Below are positions 44,583 through 54,800 of a stretch of 64,000 nucleotides of DNA, in pieces. The stretch is taken from the NCBI RefSeq assembly GCF_014274685.1, contig NZ_CP060393.1:3035501-3099500 (forward strand), in the 5' to 3' direction. The position numbers were made by a program, and so were the translations under genes. How positions within the stretch are numbered: position 1 is the stretch's first letter; every line of letters starts with the position of its first letter. The DNA is from Edaphobacter sp. 4G125 (GTDB lineage: Bacteria; Acidobacteriota; Terriglobia; Terriglobales; Acidobacteriaceae). The notes below the pieces were generated by a model. That model did no database searches. It was given only the letters and a program-made list of their open reading frames with translations, and had not been told where the DNA came from.

Positions 44583-45902
44583 CTACGCCGTCGCCACCTC
44601 TTGCTCAGCCCTGCGCCCGCCCAGATATCCGAACAGCGCAATGTACACATAGCAGATCACCGGAATCACAAACGCGTGCTGCACTCCGATCGCATCCGCC
44701 AGATGTCCTTCAGCCAGCGGAATCAGCGCGCCGCCCACAATCGCCGCCACCATCAGGCTCGACCCCTTGCTGGTCAGCGGTCCCAAGCCGGTCAATCCCA
44801 CCGTAAAGATGCTCGGAAACATCACCGAATTGAACAACCCTACCGACAGAATCGCCCACATCGCCGTATGTCCGTGCGTCAGAATCGAAGTCACTACCAA
44901 CAACCCCGCCACCACCGCAGCCGATCCCAGCACCACACTTGTCCGCACCTTCGTCAGCAGCCACGACCCGATAAACCTTCCTATCATTGCGCCACCCCAG
45001 TACAGCGCAACATACTTCGCCGCCGTCGCTTCCGAAAAGCCCGCAATCTCCGGCAGACCAAAGTAGTTCACCAGAAAACTTCCAATCGAAACCTCTGCGC
45101 CAACATACACAAAAATTCCCAGCGCCCCCGCCAGCAGCACAGGATGCTTCCATATGCTGTCACCCGCCGCAACATCCATCTCACCCGGCCGGATGTCGCG
45201 CGTAAAGTCCATCGGCGGCAGCTTCACCATCGCCAGAGCAATCGCCAGCAACACTAGCATCAACCCGATCCCTAGGTAAGGCAATCTTACCGACGATGCT
45301 TGCTCCGCTCGATACGCCTGAAGCGCAGCCGCCGAAAGCGACTTTAGTTTCGCAGGAGCCATCGGGGCAGCAGCCCCCAGGATCAGCGCGCTTCCAAAGA
45401 ATGGAGCGATAAAGGTTCCAAATGAATTCAACGCCTGCGCCAGGTTCAGTCGTGACGATGCCGTCTCCGGCGGCCCAAGGTGCGCGACATAAGGATTCGC
45501 CGCCACCTGAAGACTCGTGATTCCAGCAGCCAGAATCACCAGCGCCGAAAGGAACAGTCCGAAGGATGCCAGCCCCGCGGCCGGAAGAAACAGAAACGCT
45601 CCTGCTGCCATCACCAGCAGCCCGATCACCATCGTGCCTTTATATCCACGCCACTCCACTAGCTTTCCCGAAGGCAGCGCAAAGATGAAGTACGACGAAA
45701 AGAAGCAGAACTGCACCAGCATCGCCTGTGCGTAGTTCAGCTCGAAGATACCCTTCAGGTGCGGAATCAGAATGTCGTTCAGGCAGGTCAGAAACCCCCA
45801 CATGAAAAAGAGCATCGTTGCGATGCTCATGGCCCGGACGTCGGTCTTTTGCGCCCCTGAATGTTGTGTACTCGTTGAACTCGCGCCGACGCCAATGGCC
45901 AT
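44583..45902 (-). CDS. FucP-like sugar:H+ symporter (MFS)
   Basis: 439 residues, 12 helices. Sequence features of the FucP/glucose-galactose branch: LFFMWGFLTCLNDILIPHLKGIFELNYAQAMLVQFCFFSSYF, SLQVAANPYVAHLGPPETASSRLNLAQALNSFGTFIAP, and GGALIPLAEGHLADAIGVQHAF. Probably imports L-fucose or another hexose, consistent with the GH29 enzyme. Confidence 0.88.
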   Translation of the reverse strand: MAIGVGASSTSTQHSGAQKTDVRAMSIATMLFFMWGFLTCLNDILIPHLKGIFELNYAQAMLVQFCFFSSYFIFALPSGKLVEWRGYKGTMVIGLLVMAAGAFLFLPAAGLASFGLFLSALVILAAGITSLQVAANPYVAHLGPPETASSRLNLAQALNSFGTFIAPFFGSALILGAAAPMAPAKLKSLSAAALQAYRAEQASSVRLPYLGIGLMLVLLAIALAMVKLPPMDFTRDIRPGEMDVAAGDSIWKHPVLLAGALGIFVYVGAEVSIGSFLVNYFGLPEIAGFSEATAAKYVALYWGGAMIGRFIGSWLLTKVRTSVVLGSAAVVAGLLVVTSILTHGHTAMWAILSVGLFNSVMFPSIFTVGLTGLGPLTSKGSSLMVAAIVGGALIPLAEGHLADAIGVQHAFVIPVICYVYIALFGYLGGRRAEQEVATA

Positions 45903-46026
45903 CTTTTGTAAGACCTCTACAGGAAAAATCCAATGCGGTTCATCTCACGAAACCGCGCCTCTCCCATCCTAAATCTTGCCGCACCTTGAGTGTCATTCCT
46001 GAACGACTCGGAGGCTCCATACAGAG

Positions 46027-46248
46027 GTGTCATTTCGACCGAAGCTGCCATTGCAGACGGCAGCGAAGTGGAGAAATCCCAGCATTTTGCCCGCCCAAAA
46101 GATGTCATCCTGAGCGAAGCTGCGCAGCAGCGAAGAGCCTGCCCTGAGCGAGTGCAACAAGTCGAATGGGAAGGACCTGCGTCTTGCGTCACCTCAATGT
46201 CGCGTCATTTCGACCGAGCGTGCAACGCGAGTGGAGAAACCTGCTTCT
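46027..46248 (+). repeat. Intergenic repeat cluster
   Basis: Type B (46027-46088), a long type A variant with GTCATCCTGAGCGAAGC...GAAGAGCCTGCCCTGAG (46101-46181), and type B again (46202-46248), filling the 373-bp gap before the FtsX permease gene. The central part of each B unit forms a variable small hairpin (CTGCCATTGCAGACGGCAG). Confidence 0.8.
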
Positions 46249-46275
46249 CTACCCACCCGTTCCACACCAACAACT

Positions 46276-48840
46276 TCACTCGCTCCTCAGCGCCACCATC
46301 GGTTCCACCCCGGCTGCACGCCGTGCAGGGATCAGAGACGCCAGCAACGCCGCCAAAGTCAGCAATAGCACAGCCGTGAAGATCATCACCGGGTCCCACG
46401 GCCTCACCCCAAATAACTGATCGGTCATCAGCTTGCCTGCTCCGACTGCCATCGGAATGCCGAGCGCCAGCCCAACCCCTACCTGCGAGAAGGCGTTGCC
46501 CAAAACCATCCGCGCCACATGACCGCGGTCCGCTCCAAGCGCCATCCGTACTCCAATCTCTCCTGTTCTCTGCTCCACCATGTAAGCCATCACGCCATAC
46601 AAACCAACCGCAGCCAGCGTCAGGCCAAGCACACCGAAGAGCATCGTCAAAGTCGCGATCATGTTCTCCTGCTGGAAATCCCGGCTCACCACGTCTTTGT
46701 AAGAATCGACGCCGTAGAGCACAAGGTCTGGATCGACACTGATCAGCGCCTTGCGAACTCGTTCTTCCATCCCCGGAGGATTCCCCGGGGCCCAGATCAC
46801 AATGTTGTAGAGATAGTGCGACCAGATCTCCCCGCTCTTATAGGCCGGATCGTCGTACTCCACAGTTTGACTCTCTGCAGGCCAGAACATAGGACGCACT
46901 GGATCTTTGTAGTCATACGTCATGTAGCGCATATCTTTCACCACGCCGACGATCTCGTAGGTGCCTGCATATTTGATCTTGTTGGTTCCAAAGTGCTGAC
47001 CGATGGGGTTTTCGTTCTTGAAAAACCTCTTGGCGAAGGCTTCGTTGACCACGGCTACGTTGCGTGTCGTCGCGGTATCTTCTTCCGTAATGGGTCGCCC
47101 CAGAACCATCTGCGCGCCGATTGCCTCAAAGAATCCCGGCATTACCCGGGTCCATCCCGCGCTTGTGTCTTCCTTGGCCGGAGGCTCTGGTCGGCCCTGA
47201 ATACGAATGCCATCATTCCAACTGTCGCCCGACATCGGGGCATAAAGCACCGGAGCAACCATACGCACACCGGGAATTTGAATCAGGCGATCATCAATCT
47301 TGCGGAACAGCGGCTCCAGCTGTTCAGGCTTGTAGTTGCTCAGCATCGGATTGATCTGCGCAAGGTACCGGCCCTCCGTCTCAAATCCGAAGTTCTGATG
47401 CTCCAGATTCCGAAGGCTTCGAGCCATCAGCGCCGCTGTCGATAGCAGAACCACGGACATTGCCGCCTGGCCGATGACCAGTGATTTCTGCGCCCAGGAG
47501 CGGCCTCCGCCTACCGAGCGATTTGCGCCGCGAAGAGCTTCGACGGGATTAGCGTGTGAGGTCATCCACGCAGGTGCAATCCCAAACAGGATTCCCGTCA
47601 GTACAGAAATCGCCAATGTAAACAGCAGCACCGGCATCGCTGGCGTGGCACTGATAGGCACATAGTTGTCCGGACTCCCGTTCTGAAAGGCCAGAAACAG
47701 AATCAACTTCGTGCCGCCATAGGCCACAACGATGCCCGCAATTCCACCGATGATCGCCAACAAGACCGACTCGACGAGGGCCCTCCGTATCAGGCGACGC
47801 CGCGATGCACCCAACGCCATCCGGATAGAGGTTTGCGCGCGCTCCTTCAATCCGCGCGCCAACATCAGATTCGCCAGATTTCCGCACGCCACCAGCAACA
47901 CGCAGCCCGCCGCGATCAGTAACAGCCTCAGTCCATTCTTGTACTGGTTCCGCATGTCCGCCACACCCGCCCCGCCAGGGATCAGGTGCAGCGTCTGTTG
48001 CTGCCACAGTTGCTTTTCCCCCGGCTCCATGTCTGGCACGTGACTTGCCAACCAATCGTGAAACTCAACCTTCAGCTTTGCTTCAAGCGAATTCGGATCG
48101 ACTCCCGGCTTGACTCTCCCAATCAGGTCCAGAAAATTTCCGTTGGGGCGCTTCAATCGCGAAGTCGCACCATCAATTAGCAACTCGCTCGTTAACGGAA
48201 GCCAGAAATCCGGCATATCTCCGCCCGATAGCTTCGCTCCGTAAAATCCCGGCGGCGCCACGCCGATCACCACAAAAGGATGACCATTGATCTGATAGCT
48301 AGCACCGACCACGGACGGATCGGATCCATACTTCTCCTGCCAGACATGAAAGCTCATCACCGCGACCGAAGGCGCGGACTCCTGATCGTCAGCATCCGTC
48401 ATCAGCCGGCCAATCCACGGCTGCACGCCCATTGTTCGGAAAAAGTTCCCCGAGACATACTCTCCGTTCCGCGTCTCTGCCTGCCCTTTAGATCCTGCCC
48501 TGCGAACGCCAAGCGCCGCATTTCCTGCCTGCAAGGCCGCAAGGTCGCTGAACTCCGGAGTATGCTCGCGAAAGTTCTTGTACGCCTCCCACGAGAACAG
48601 CGAAAAATCACCGTCGTCGCCCTGCGTATATCCTCCCCAGTTGCAGCAACGGATCTTGTCCCCTATTCTCCAAAGTTCCTCGGGCTTCGTAACCGGCAGG
48701 GACTTCAACATCACCTGATGCACCAGCGTGAAGATCGCCGTCGTCGCTCCGATCCCTAGTGCCAGCGTGATCACCGCCGTGGTTGCGAATACAGGTGCTT
48801 TCTTTAATTGCCGAAACGCATCACGAAAATCCGCCAGCAT
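46276..48840 (-). CDS. Duplicated FtsX/MacB-type permease (ADOP family)
   Basis: 854 residues from ATG 48840 after GGAGGAAA. Two MacB-PCD plus FtsX repeats: first half with N-terminal helix (VFATTAVITLALGIGATTAIFTLV), a periplasmic region, and FtsX helices near 340-480; second half with the same order and a terminal FtsX domain ending RRAAGVEPMVALRSE. This is the 'acidobacterial duplicated orphan permease' layout, usually found without a neighbouring ATPase, as here. Export substrate unknown. Confidence 0.9.
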   Translation of the reverse strand: MLADFRDAFRQLKKAPVFATTAVITLALGIGATTAIFTLVHQVMLKSLPVTKPEELWRIGDKIRCCNWGGYTQGDDGDFSLFSWEAYKNFREHTPEFSDLAALQAGNAALGVRRAGSKGQAETRNGEYVSGNFFRTMGVQPWIGRLMTDADDQESAPSVAVMSFHVWQEKYGSDPSVVGASYQINGHPFVVIGVAPPGFYGAKLSGGDMPDFWLPLTSELLIDGATSRLKRPNGNFLDLIGRVKPGVDPNSLEAKLKVEFHDWLASHVPDMEPGEKQLWQQQTLHLIPGGAGVADMRNQYKNGLRLLLIAAGCVLLVACGNLANLMLARGLKERAQTSIRMALGASRRRLIRRALVESVLLAIIGGIAGIVVAYGGTKLILFLAFQNGSPDNYVPISATPAMPVLLFTLAISVLTGILFGIAPAWMTSHANPVEALRGANRSVGGGRSWAQKSLVIGQAAMSVVLLSTAALMARSLRNLEHQNFGFETEGRYLAQINPMLSNYKPEQLEPLFRKIDDRLIQIPGVRMVAPVLYAPMSGDSWNDGIRIQGRPEPPAKEDTSAGWTRVMPGFFEAIGAQMVLGRPITEEDTATTRNVAVVNEAFAKRFFKNENPIGQHFGTNKIKYAGTYEIVGVVKDMRYMTYDYKDPVRPMFWPAESQTVEYDDPAYKSGEIWSHYLYNIVIWAPGNPPGMEERVRKALISVDPDLVLYGVDSYKDVVSRDFQQENMIATLTMLFGVLGLTLAAVGLYGVMAYMVEQRTGEIGVRMALGADRGHVARMVLGNAFSQVGVGLALGIPMAVGAGKLMTDQLFGVRPWDPVMIFTAVLLLTLAALLASLIPARRAAGVEPMVALRSE

Positions 48841-48945
48841 TGATTTCCTCCAATGGAGCTTGGAATCACAAAAGGAATGCTGCTTGCTGTACGAAACGAA
48901 TCGCACCTCGGTTCCTTCAAAAGAAAAGCTCACAATTTTAAGAAA

Positions 48946-49084
48946 GTGTCATGCTGAGCGAACGTAGTGAGTCGAAGAGCCTGCCCCCGGAAGGAATCTG
49001 CGTCTCACAGCACTTACCACTCTCCCAGAAGTGTCATTTCGACCGAAGTTGCGTAGCAACGAAGCGGAGAAATCCCCGCATTTA
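48946..49084 (+). repeat. Intergenic repeat pair (types A and B)
   Basis: Type A variant 48946-49008 (GTCATGCTGAGCGAACGTAGTGAGTCGAAGAGCCTG in parts) and type B 49031-49084 (GTGTCATTTCGACCGAAG, hairpin TTGC-GTA-GCAA, GAGAAATCCCCGCATTTA). Located in the 476-bp gap between the permease and aguA. Confidence 0.8.
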
Positions 49085-49316
49085 CCAGTCAGCCACAACC
49101 ACCCACCCATCCTGTCAACCCCCAAATCCTCCCAACCCTTAACAGGCCAATAACATCCGCTGTGCAGATTCACCCACTTCCCCTAGCTATACTTAAATAG
49201 GAGGAACCAATTGACATCCGCCATCCTGCCACACGGAGGTCCGGACTTAAGTCCATTGTTCCCAAGACTTTGCCCACTTTTGACATAGGGGGAGGGGTAC
49301 CACTCCCAGGAGCCAG

Positions 49317-50366
49317 ATGACTACACCTCGCGACCGGAACTTTCGTATGCCCGCCGAATGGGCTCCCCATACCGCCACCTGGATCGCCTGGCCCCACAAC
49401 GCCGAGGACTGGCCCGGTAAGTTCCAACCCATCCCCTGGGTCTACGCCGAGATCGTTCGTCACCTCTCCAGCGTCGAAGACGTCCACATCCTCGTCAACG
49501 ACGAGACCGCCGAAAAGCGCGCCCGACGCATCCTCCTCCGAGCTGGAGCCAATCTCGCTCGACTCCATTTCCATCCCTGGCTCACCGACCGCGTCTGGCT
49601 CCGCGACTCCGGCCCCATCTTCATCAAAAATCCGCAAGGCGAACTCGCACTCACCAACTGGCACTTCAACGCCTGGGCGAAGTACGACAACTGGCACCGC
49701 GACGACCAGATTCCGCACCACGTCACTAAGCTCTATGGAATGGAAGAATTCCAACCCAAAGTTGGAGATCACCGCCTCGTCCTCGAAGGGGGCTCCATCG
49801 ATACCAACGGAGCAGGAGTCCTCCTCACCACCGAAGAATGCCTCCTCTCCGAGGTCCAGCAGCGCAACCCCGGCATCTCCCGCCAGCAGCTCGAGCAGGC
49901 CTTCCACGACTACCTGGGCATCGATCAGGTCCTCTGGCTCAATCGCGGCGCAGCCGGCGACGACACCCACGGACACGTCGACGACATCACCCGCTTTGTC
50001 TCCGAAGACACCATCCTTACCTGCGTGGAGCCCAATACCCACGACGAAAACCACCTTCCCCTGGCCGAAAACCTCGACCGGCTCCGCTCCGCCCGCAACC
50101 TCTCGGGCAAGCCCTTCCGAATCGTCGAGCTCCCCATGCCCTCGCCCGTCTCCTTCGATAAACAGCGCCTCCCTGCCAGTTACGCCAACTTCTATATCGC
50201 GAACGATCTGGTGCTCGTCCCCACCTTCAACGACGCCAACGACCGCCACGCGCTCAACATCATCGCCAACAGTTTTCCGAATCGAAAGATCGTCGGAATC
50301 CACTGTGTTGATTTCATCTGGGGCCTCGGCGCGCTACACTGCATGACGCAGCAGGAGCCGGCGTAA
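49317..50366 (+). CDS. aguA: Agmatine deiminase
   Basis: 349 residues, ATG 49317 after AGGAGCC. Porphyromonas-type PAD family: WIAWPHN, VWLRDSGP, LEGGSIDTNG, GHVDDITRF, and the C-terminal catalytic Cys in GLGALHCMTQQ. Converts agmatine to N-carbamoylputrescine in polyamine synthesis. A GGGGGAGGGG motif lies 20 to 30 bp upstream. Confidence 0.93.
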   Translation: MTTPRDRNFRMPAEWAPHTATWIAWPHNAEDWPGKFQPIPWVYAEIVRHLSSVEDVHILVNDETAEKRARRILLRAGANLARLHFHPWLTDRVWLRDSGPIFIKNPQGELALTNWHFNAWAKYDNWHRDDQIPHHVTKLYGMEEFQPKVGDHRLVLEGGSIDTNGAGVLLTTEECLLSEVQQRNPGISRQQLEQAFHDYLGIDQVLWLNRGAAGDDTHGHVDDITRFVSEDTILTCVEPNTHDENHLPLAENLDRLRSARNLSGKPFRIVELPMPSPVSFDKQRLPASYANFYIANDLVLVPTFNDANDRHALNIIANSFPNRKIVGIHCVDFIWGLGALHCMTQQEPA

Positions 50367-50439
50367 AACGAATCTTCTAACACAGGCATCCAAAGATGTT
50401 TTACTGTTTCATTTCGTAAAAAGAACTTCTGGAGACCTG

Positions 50440-51798
50440 ATGCGAATTACAGCCTGTGCCTTTATGCTGTCCGCAACCATCACAGCCTTAGCCCAACAAA
50501 AGCCCGTCCTCCTGCATAACGCCACGCTCGTCGACGGCACCGGAGGACCTGTCCGTCAGCATGTCGACATCACCTTCCGCAAAGGCTATATCGAGAGTGT
50601 CAGACCTGCATTTACCAAGGAAAAAGACACTCCGAAAAACACCGACATCGTCGACTGCTCCGGCAAGACTGTCATCCCGGCGCTCATCAGCGCCCACTCG
50701 CATCTCGGTATCCTGCTCAACAACACCGACGCCTCGCCGGATGCCTATACTGCCGAAAACGTCACCGCCGCTCTGAACCAGTACGAGCGCTACGGGGTCA
50801 CCACCATGGTCTCGCTTGGAGTCAACCGCGACCTCGTCTACGAGCTACGCGACCAACAGCGAGCAGGCAAACTCGGCGGAGCCACCTTCCTCACCGCAGG
50901 CCGTGGCATCGGCGTCCCCAACGGAGCCCCCGGACTTAACGTTGCGCCCGACCAGGTATATCGCCCTGCCAATCCCGAAGAAGCCCGCAAGGATGTCGAC
51001 GAGATGGCTTCACACCACGTCGATCTCATCAAACTCTGGCTCGATAGTGGACACGGCAAAATTCCCGCGATGGATCCTGCGGTCTACACCGCCATCATCG
51101 ACGAGGCGCACAAGCATCACCTCAAGGTAGCCGCGCACGTCTACACCCTGGCCGATGCCAAAAGCCTGGTCAACGCCAATGTCGATATCCTCGCTCACTC
51201 CATCCGCGACCAGGTTGTCGACCCCGCCTTCGCCACCTCTCTCATCTATCACAAGGTCTGGTATATCCCCACGCTCGCGCTCGACGAAGCGTTCTATCTC
51301 TACGCCGCAGACCCCGACGTCATGAAGTCGCAGTTCTTCCAGCAGGCTGCTGGCCCACAGCTACTCGCAAAACTACAGGCTCCTGACTACGCGGAGAAGA
51401 CCCTCGCCTCACCGCAGACCGAACAGGCGAGGAAAGACCACGAGATCGCCATGAAGAACCTCAAGGCTCTGCGCGATGCTGGCGTTAATGTTGCCTTCGG
51501 GACCGACTCTGGCGCCGTAGCTGGCCGCATCCCAGGCTTCAGCGAGCATCGCGAACTCGAGGACCTCGTCGCCGCCGGTCTTACGCCACTTCAAGCCATT
51601 ACATTAGCAACCGGAGAAAACGGACGCCTTCTTCACGAGATCAATCCAAAGCTAAGCATCGGTCTCATCAAACAGGACTACTCCGCCGATCTCATCATTC
51701 TCTCGGCGGATCCTCTGATGGACGTCCGCAACACACGACATATCGATGCCGTCTATCACCACGGCGCTCTGGTCCCCAACACTCCTCCACAGAACTAA
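50440..51798 (+). CDS. Exported amidohydrolase (imidazolonepropionase-like)
   Basis: 452 residues, signal peptide (ITACAFMLSATITALAQQ). Amidohydrolase fold: N-terminal LLHNATLVDGTGG, metal site ISAHSHLG, Lys/His in DLIKLWLDSG, HKHHLKVAAHVY, LAHSIRD, and Asp of AFGTDSGA. Related proteins act as prolidases or dipeptidases. Substrate unknown. Same strand as aguA, 74 bp after it. Confidence 0.86.
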   Translation: MRITACAFMLSATITALAQQKPVLLHNATLVDGTGGPVRQHVDITFRKGYIESVRPAFTKEKDTPKNTDIVDCSGKTVIPALISAHSHLGILLNNTDASPDAYTAENVTAALNQYERYGVTTMVSLGVNRDLVYELRDQQRAGKLGGATFLTAGRGIGVPNGAPGLNVAPDQVYRPANPEEARKDVDEMASHHVDLIKLWLDSGHGKIPAMDPAVYTAIIDEAHKHHLKVAAHVYTLADAKSLVNANVDILAHSIRDQVVDPAFATSLIYHKVWYIPTLALDEAFYLYAADPDVMKSQFFQQAAGPQLLAKLQAPDYAEKTLASPQTEQARKDHEIAMKNLKALRDAGVNVAFGTDSGAVAGRIPGFSEHRELEDLVAAGLTPLQAITLATGENGRLLHEINPKLSIGLIKQDYSADLIILSADPLMDVRNTRHIDAVYHHGALVPNTPPQN

Positions 51799-51814
51799 AG
51801 ACTTTCCGATGCAA

Positions 51815-51850
51815 AGAAAGAGGTCTGAGGCATGCCTCAGACCTCTTTCT
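51815..51850. terminator. 36-bp perfect palindrome, bidirectional terminator
   Basis: Left arm AGAAAGAGGTCTGAGGCA and right arm TGCCTCAGACCTCTTTCT are exact reverse complements. It lies between the convergent amidohydrolase and TonB-receptor genes, with pyrimidine-rich ends on both strands. Confidence 0.85.
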
Positions 51851-51865
51851 GCTTGTCTTGAAGGA

Positions 51866-54800
51866 TTAGAAGTGAACCCGAAGCACAAACTCCATCGTGC
51901 GCGGATCAGTTGTGCTGGTCACCTGTCCGAAGGCGTTGTTGAATGTTCCATCAGCGTTGTAGTTGGGCTTATACGTTCCGTCAGCCTGTTGAGCGCCGAG
52001 AGCTGGACTGGTTGAGCCACCAATAACGAAAGGCGACAGGTGGTTCGGAGCATTGAACATCTCAGCGCGGAACTCCAGTCCGACCTGTTCGTGAATCGCA
52101 ATGTTCTTCTGTAGCGCAACATCCCAATTGTTGTACAGCGGTCCCTTGATCGCATCGTAGCCAAGGTTCCCGTAGGTTCCCGGAGCCGGTGCACGGAAGG
52201 CAGCGGGATTCAGATACTGCTTCCCCTCACCGGTATGGGAATAGGGGTTGCCCACCAGATTGGGGCGCTGCGCAACGTTGGCAGTCGTGACCAGGTTGCC
52301 TGCGACCGACAAGCCGGAGGGTTGAACCACATTGATAGGCAAACCGCTTGAGATACGCGTAATGCCTGAGAGTTGCCAGCCGCCAAGCGCCTGCTTATAC
52401 CAATCGTGCTCTTTCTGCCAGAAAGGGATGGGATAGACATAGCTTGCGACGAAGATTGATGGTTGGCTGTAGTTGGCCGGGCCGTAATCAGCATGGAGGT
52501 TCGTGCTGTCCTGCGGCTGGTAATCAAAGGTGGAACCGTTGGTCAGCGTCTGAGACCAGGTGTAAGACACCGTGGCAATGCCACCATTGCTGAAGCGGGT
52601 CTGCAAACGCGCCTGCAACGAGTTGTAATTGGCTGTTGCGCCATTGGTGTACTGGTAGATCTCTCCATAGCCTTTATAAGGGCGAAGAGCGTTGCGTTGC
52701 GCAATCGTTGGATTGGCCTGCTCCGTACCCGCCGGCGCTTGGTTGAGGTTCTTGCGATAGGTCAGATTCGTGGAACGCGAACCCACATAGTTCACCTCAA
52801 GCGAGGTATTGTTGAATAACTTCTGTTGAATACCCAGGCTGTAGTTGTGAATTCGCGGTGGCGCGAGATTCATAGCCGCTGAGTTGCCAATATTGGTTGG
52901 GGTTGCGGCAGTACCGATGCTGCCAAGACTATCTGCGTTACCGGCGCTGGCGAGTGAAGCCACGGCAGTGAATGGTAGCTGTGAGGCAGCACCGTAGATG
53001 TAGTTGCCTTCAACGCGTTCGTAAGACATGCCATAGCCCGCATGGAGCACGGTCTCCTGCCTGCCCGTCAGATCATAAGCAAATCCAACACGCGGAGCGA
53101 AGGTATTGTAAACGGTGTTTACGATACCGGGGGGTAGGTTATGGAAGAGGGCCTGCACCTGGGGATTGTTGTAAACCGCGGGGGCGACAACCTGCTTTGC
53201 TTTGTCGGAAAAGCCGGTGCCCGGGAGAACAAGGCCGTTGTACGGCGATGGGTTAGAGGTAATAGATCCGTTTGAGCCGATAGTCGCGGCCTTCGATTGA
53301 TCAAACCGGGTTGGGTCGAAGAAGGCGGTGTTGTTCGGCCAGCTTGAGATCGGCGGCATATATTGCCAACGTAGACCGAGGTTCAAGGTCAGCCGACGGC
53401 TTACAGTCCAGTCGTCTTGTACGTAAGTTTCAAACTGAAGAAAGCGAGCTTGAATCTGTGGAATGTTGCTGCCTTCTGTATAGCTGGCGAAATTGCCTTG
53501 TACCAGATTGTTTAAAGCTGACGTAATAACCTTCTTTGTCACCGGATCTGTTGTGTCAGCAAATGTAAATGCGCCATTCAGCTGCGGCGGAGCAGTCTGA
53601 TTCTTACGGGCGCGCCAGAAGTATGCGCCTACCTTGAGCGTGTGATTGCCCAGTACGCGGGAGAAATCATCTTTCAATGCGTAAATGCGCTGGTAATTAT
53701 CGAACTGTCTCGGTGTCACTCCTGGATTGCCATATCCGGTAATCGAGATCTGCGGGATGAAGTCTGATGCGTTATACAAAGTCGCATACGTCAAACCATA
53801 GTCGGCGCGTTTGATGGACCGATTACCAAACTGCGGATTCGCCCGGATGTTTCCGCCTTCGTTGATGATATTTCCAGAGTATGAGCCCGTCGTGGTATTA
53901 ACGGTCTTGGAATTGAAGGTGTGCGTCCAGGAGAGCGCGCTGGTAAGGCCCGGGATTCTGCGGTCATAAATGACGTAGTTGGTCGGATTACCGATGTTCT
54001 GCACATTGTCATGGACAAAGTGTCCACTAATCGTGTTCTTCTCGTTGAGGTTGTAATCGATCTTGACCAGGTACTCGGACTGATTGTTGTTGCCCAACTG
54101 GAGGTAACGGTAGCTACCACTGGGGTCCTGTAGCACAGATGAGGCGAGAGCGCGACCGGTTGCGGTTGACCCTCCAGCGGCGATGGCGGCTGCAATGTCC
54201 ACCGGTTTCGGAACTGTCACGCCCGTAGTCGTAGACGTACGCAGACGTTTGTACTCCTGCGCGGCAAAGAAAAAGAGCTTATCTCGATTGCGGTTGAAAA
54301 CACCGGGAATCCAGACAGGGCCACCGATGGTGTAGCCGAAGTCGTTATACCGCAATGGCGGCTTTACGAAGGGGTTAGCGGCCGTAATGGTTGGGTAGAC
54401 ACTCAACGCCTTGAAGGGATAGGCCTGAATCGCATCGTTACGGATGTACTCGTATGCGCTGCCGTGGAAGTCTCTGCCGCCGCTCTTGATGGCAACCGAA
54501 ACCGTCGCACCAGAAGTACCGCCGTAGCTGGCATCGTAGCTGGATGCAACATTTCGGAACTGCTGCAGCGAATCGGGAGAGATGTTCACAAAGTTATTGC
54601 CACCACCACCGTTGTCCTTGTTATCGACGCCATCGATGAAGTAGTTCGCCGAATCCGTACGGATTCCGTTGACCGACTGAGAGCTGCCGCTCACGCCATA
54701 AGTGCCGAAAAGTGCGAAGCCGCCCGCGATCGTTTGCGACACACCGGGCTGCAGTGTCAGCAGTTGAATATAATTTCTGCCATTCAGCTGAATCTGTGTA

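Noticed and set aside
49170-50303. 377-codon minus-strand frame
   Set aside because: Antisense shadow of agmatine deiminase; Val/Gly/Asp-rich with no family features.
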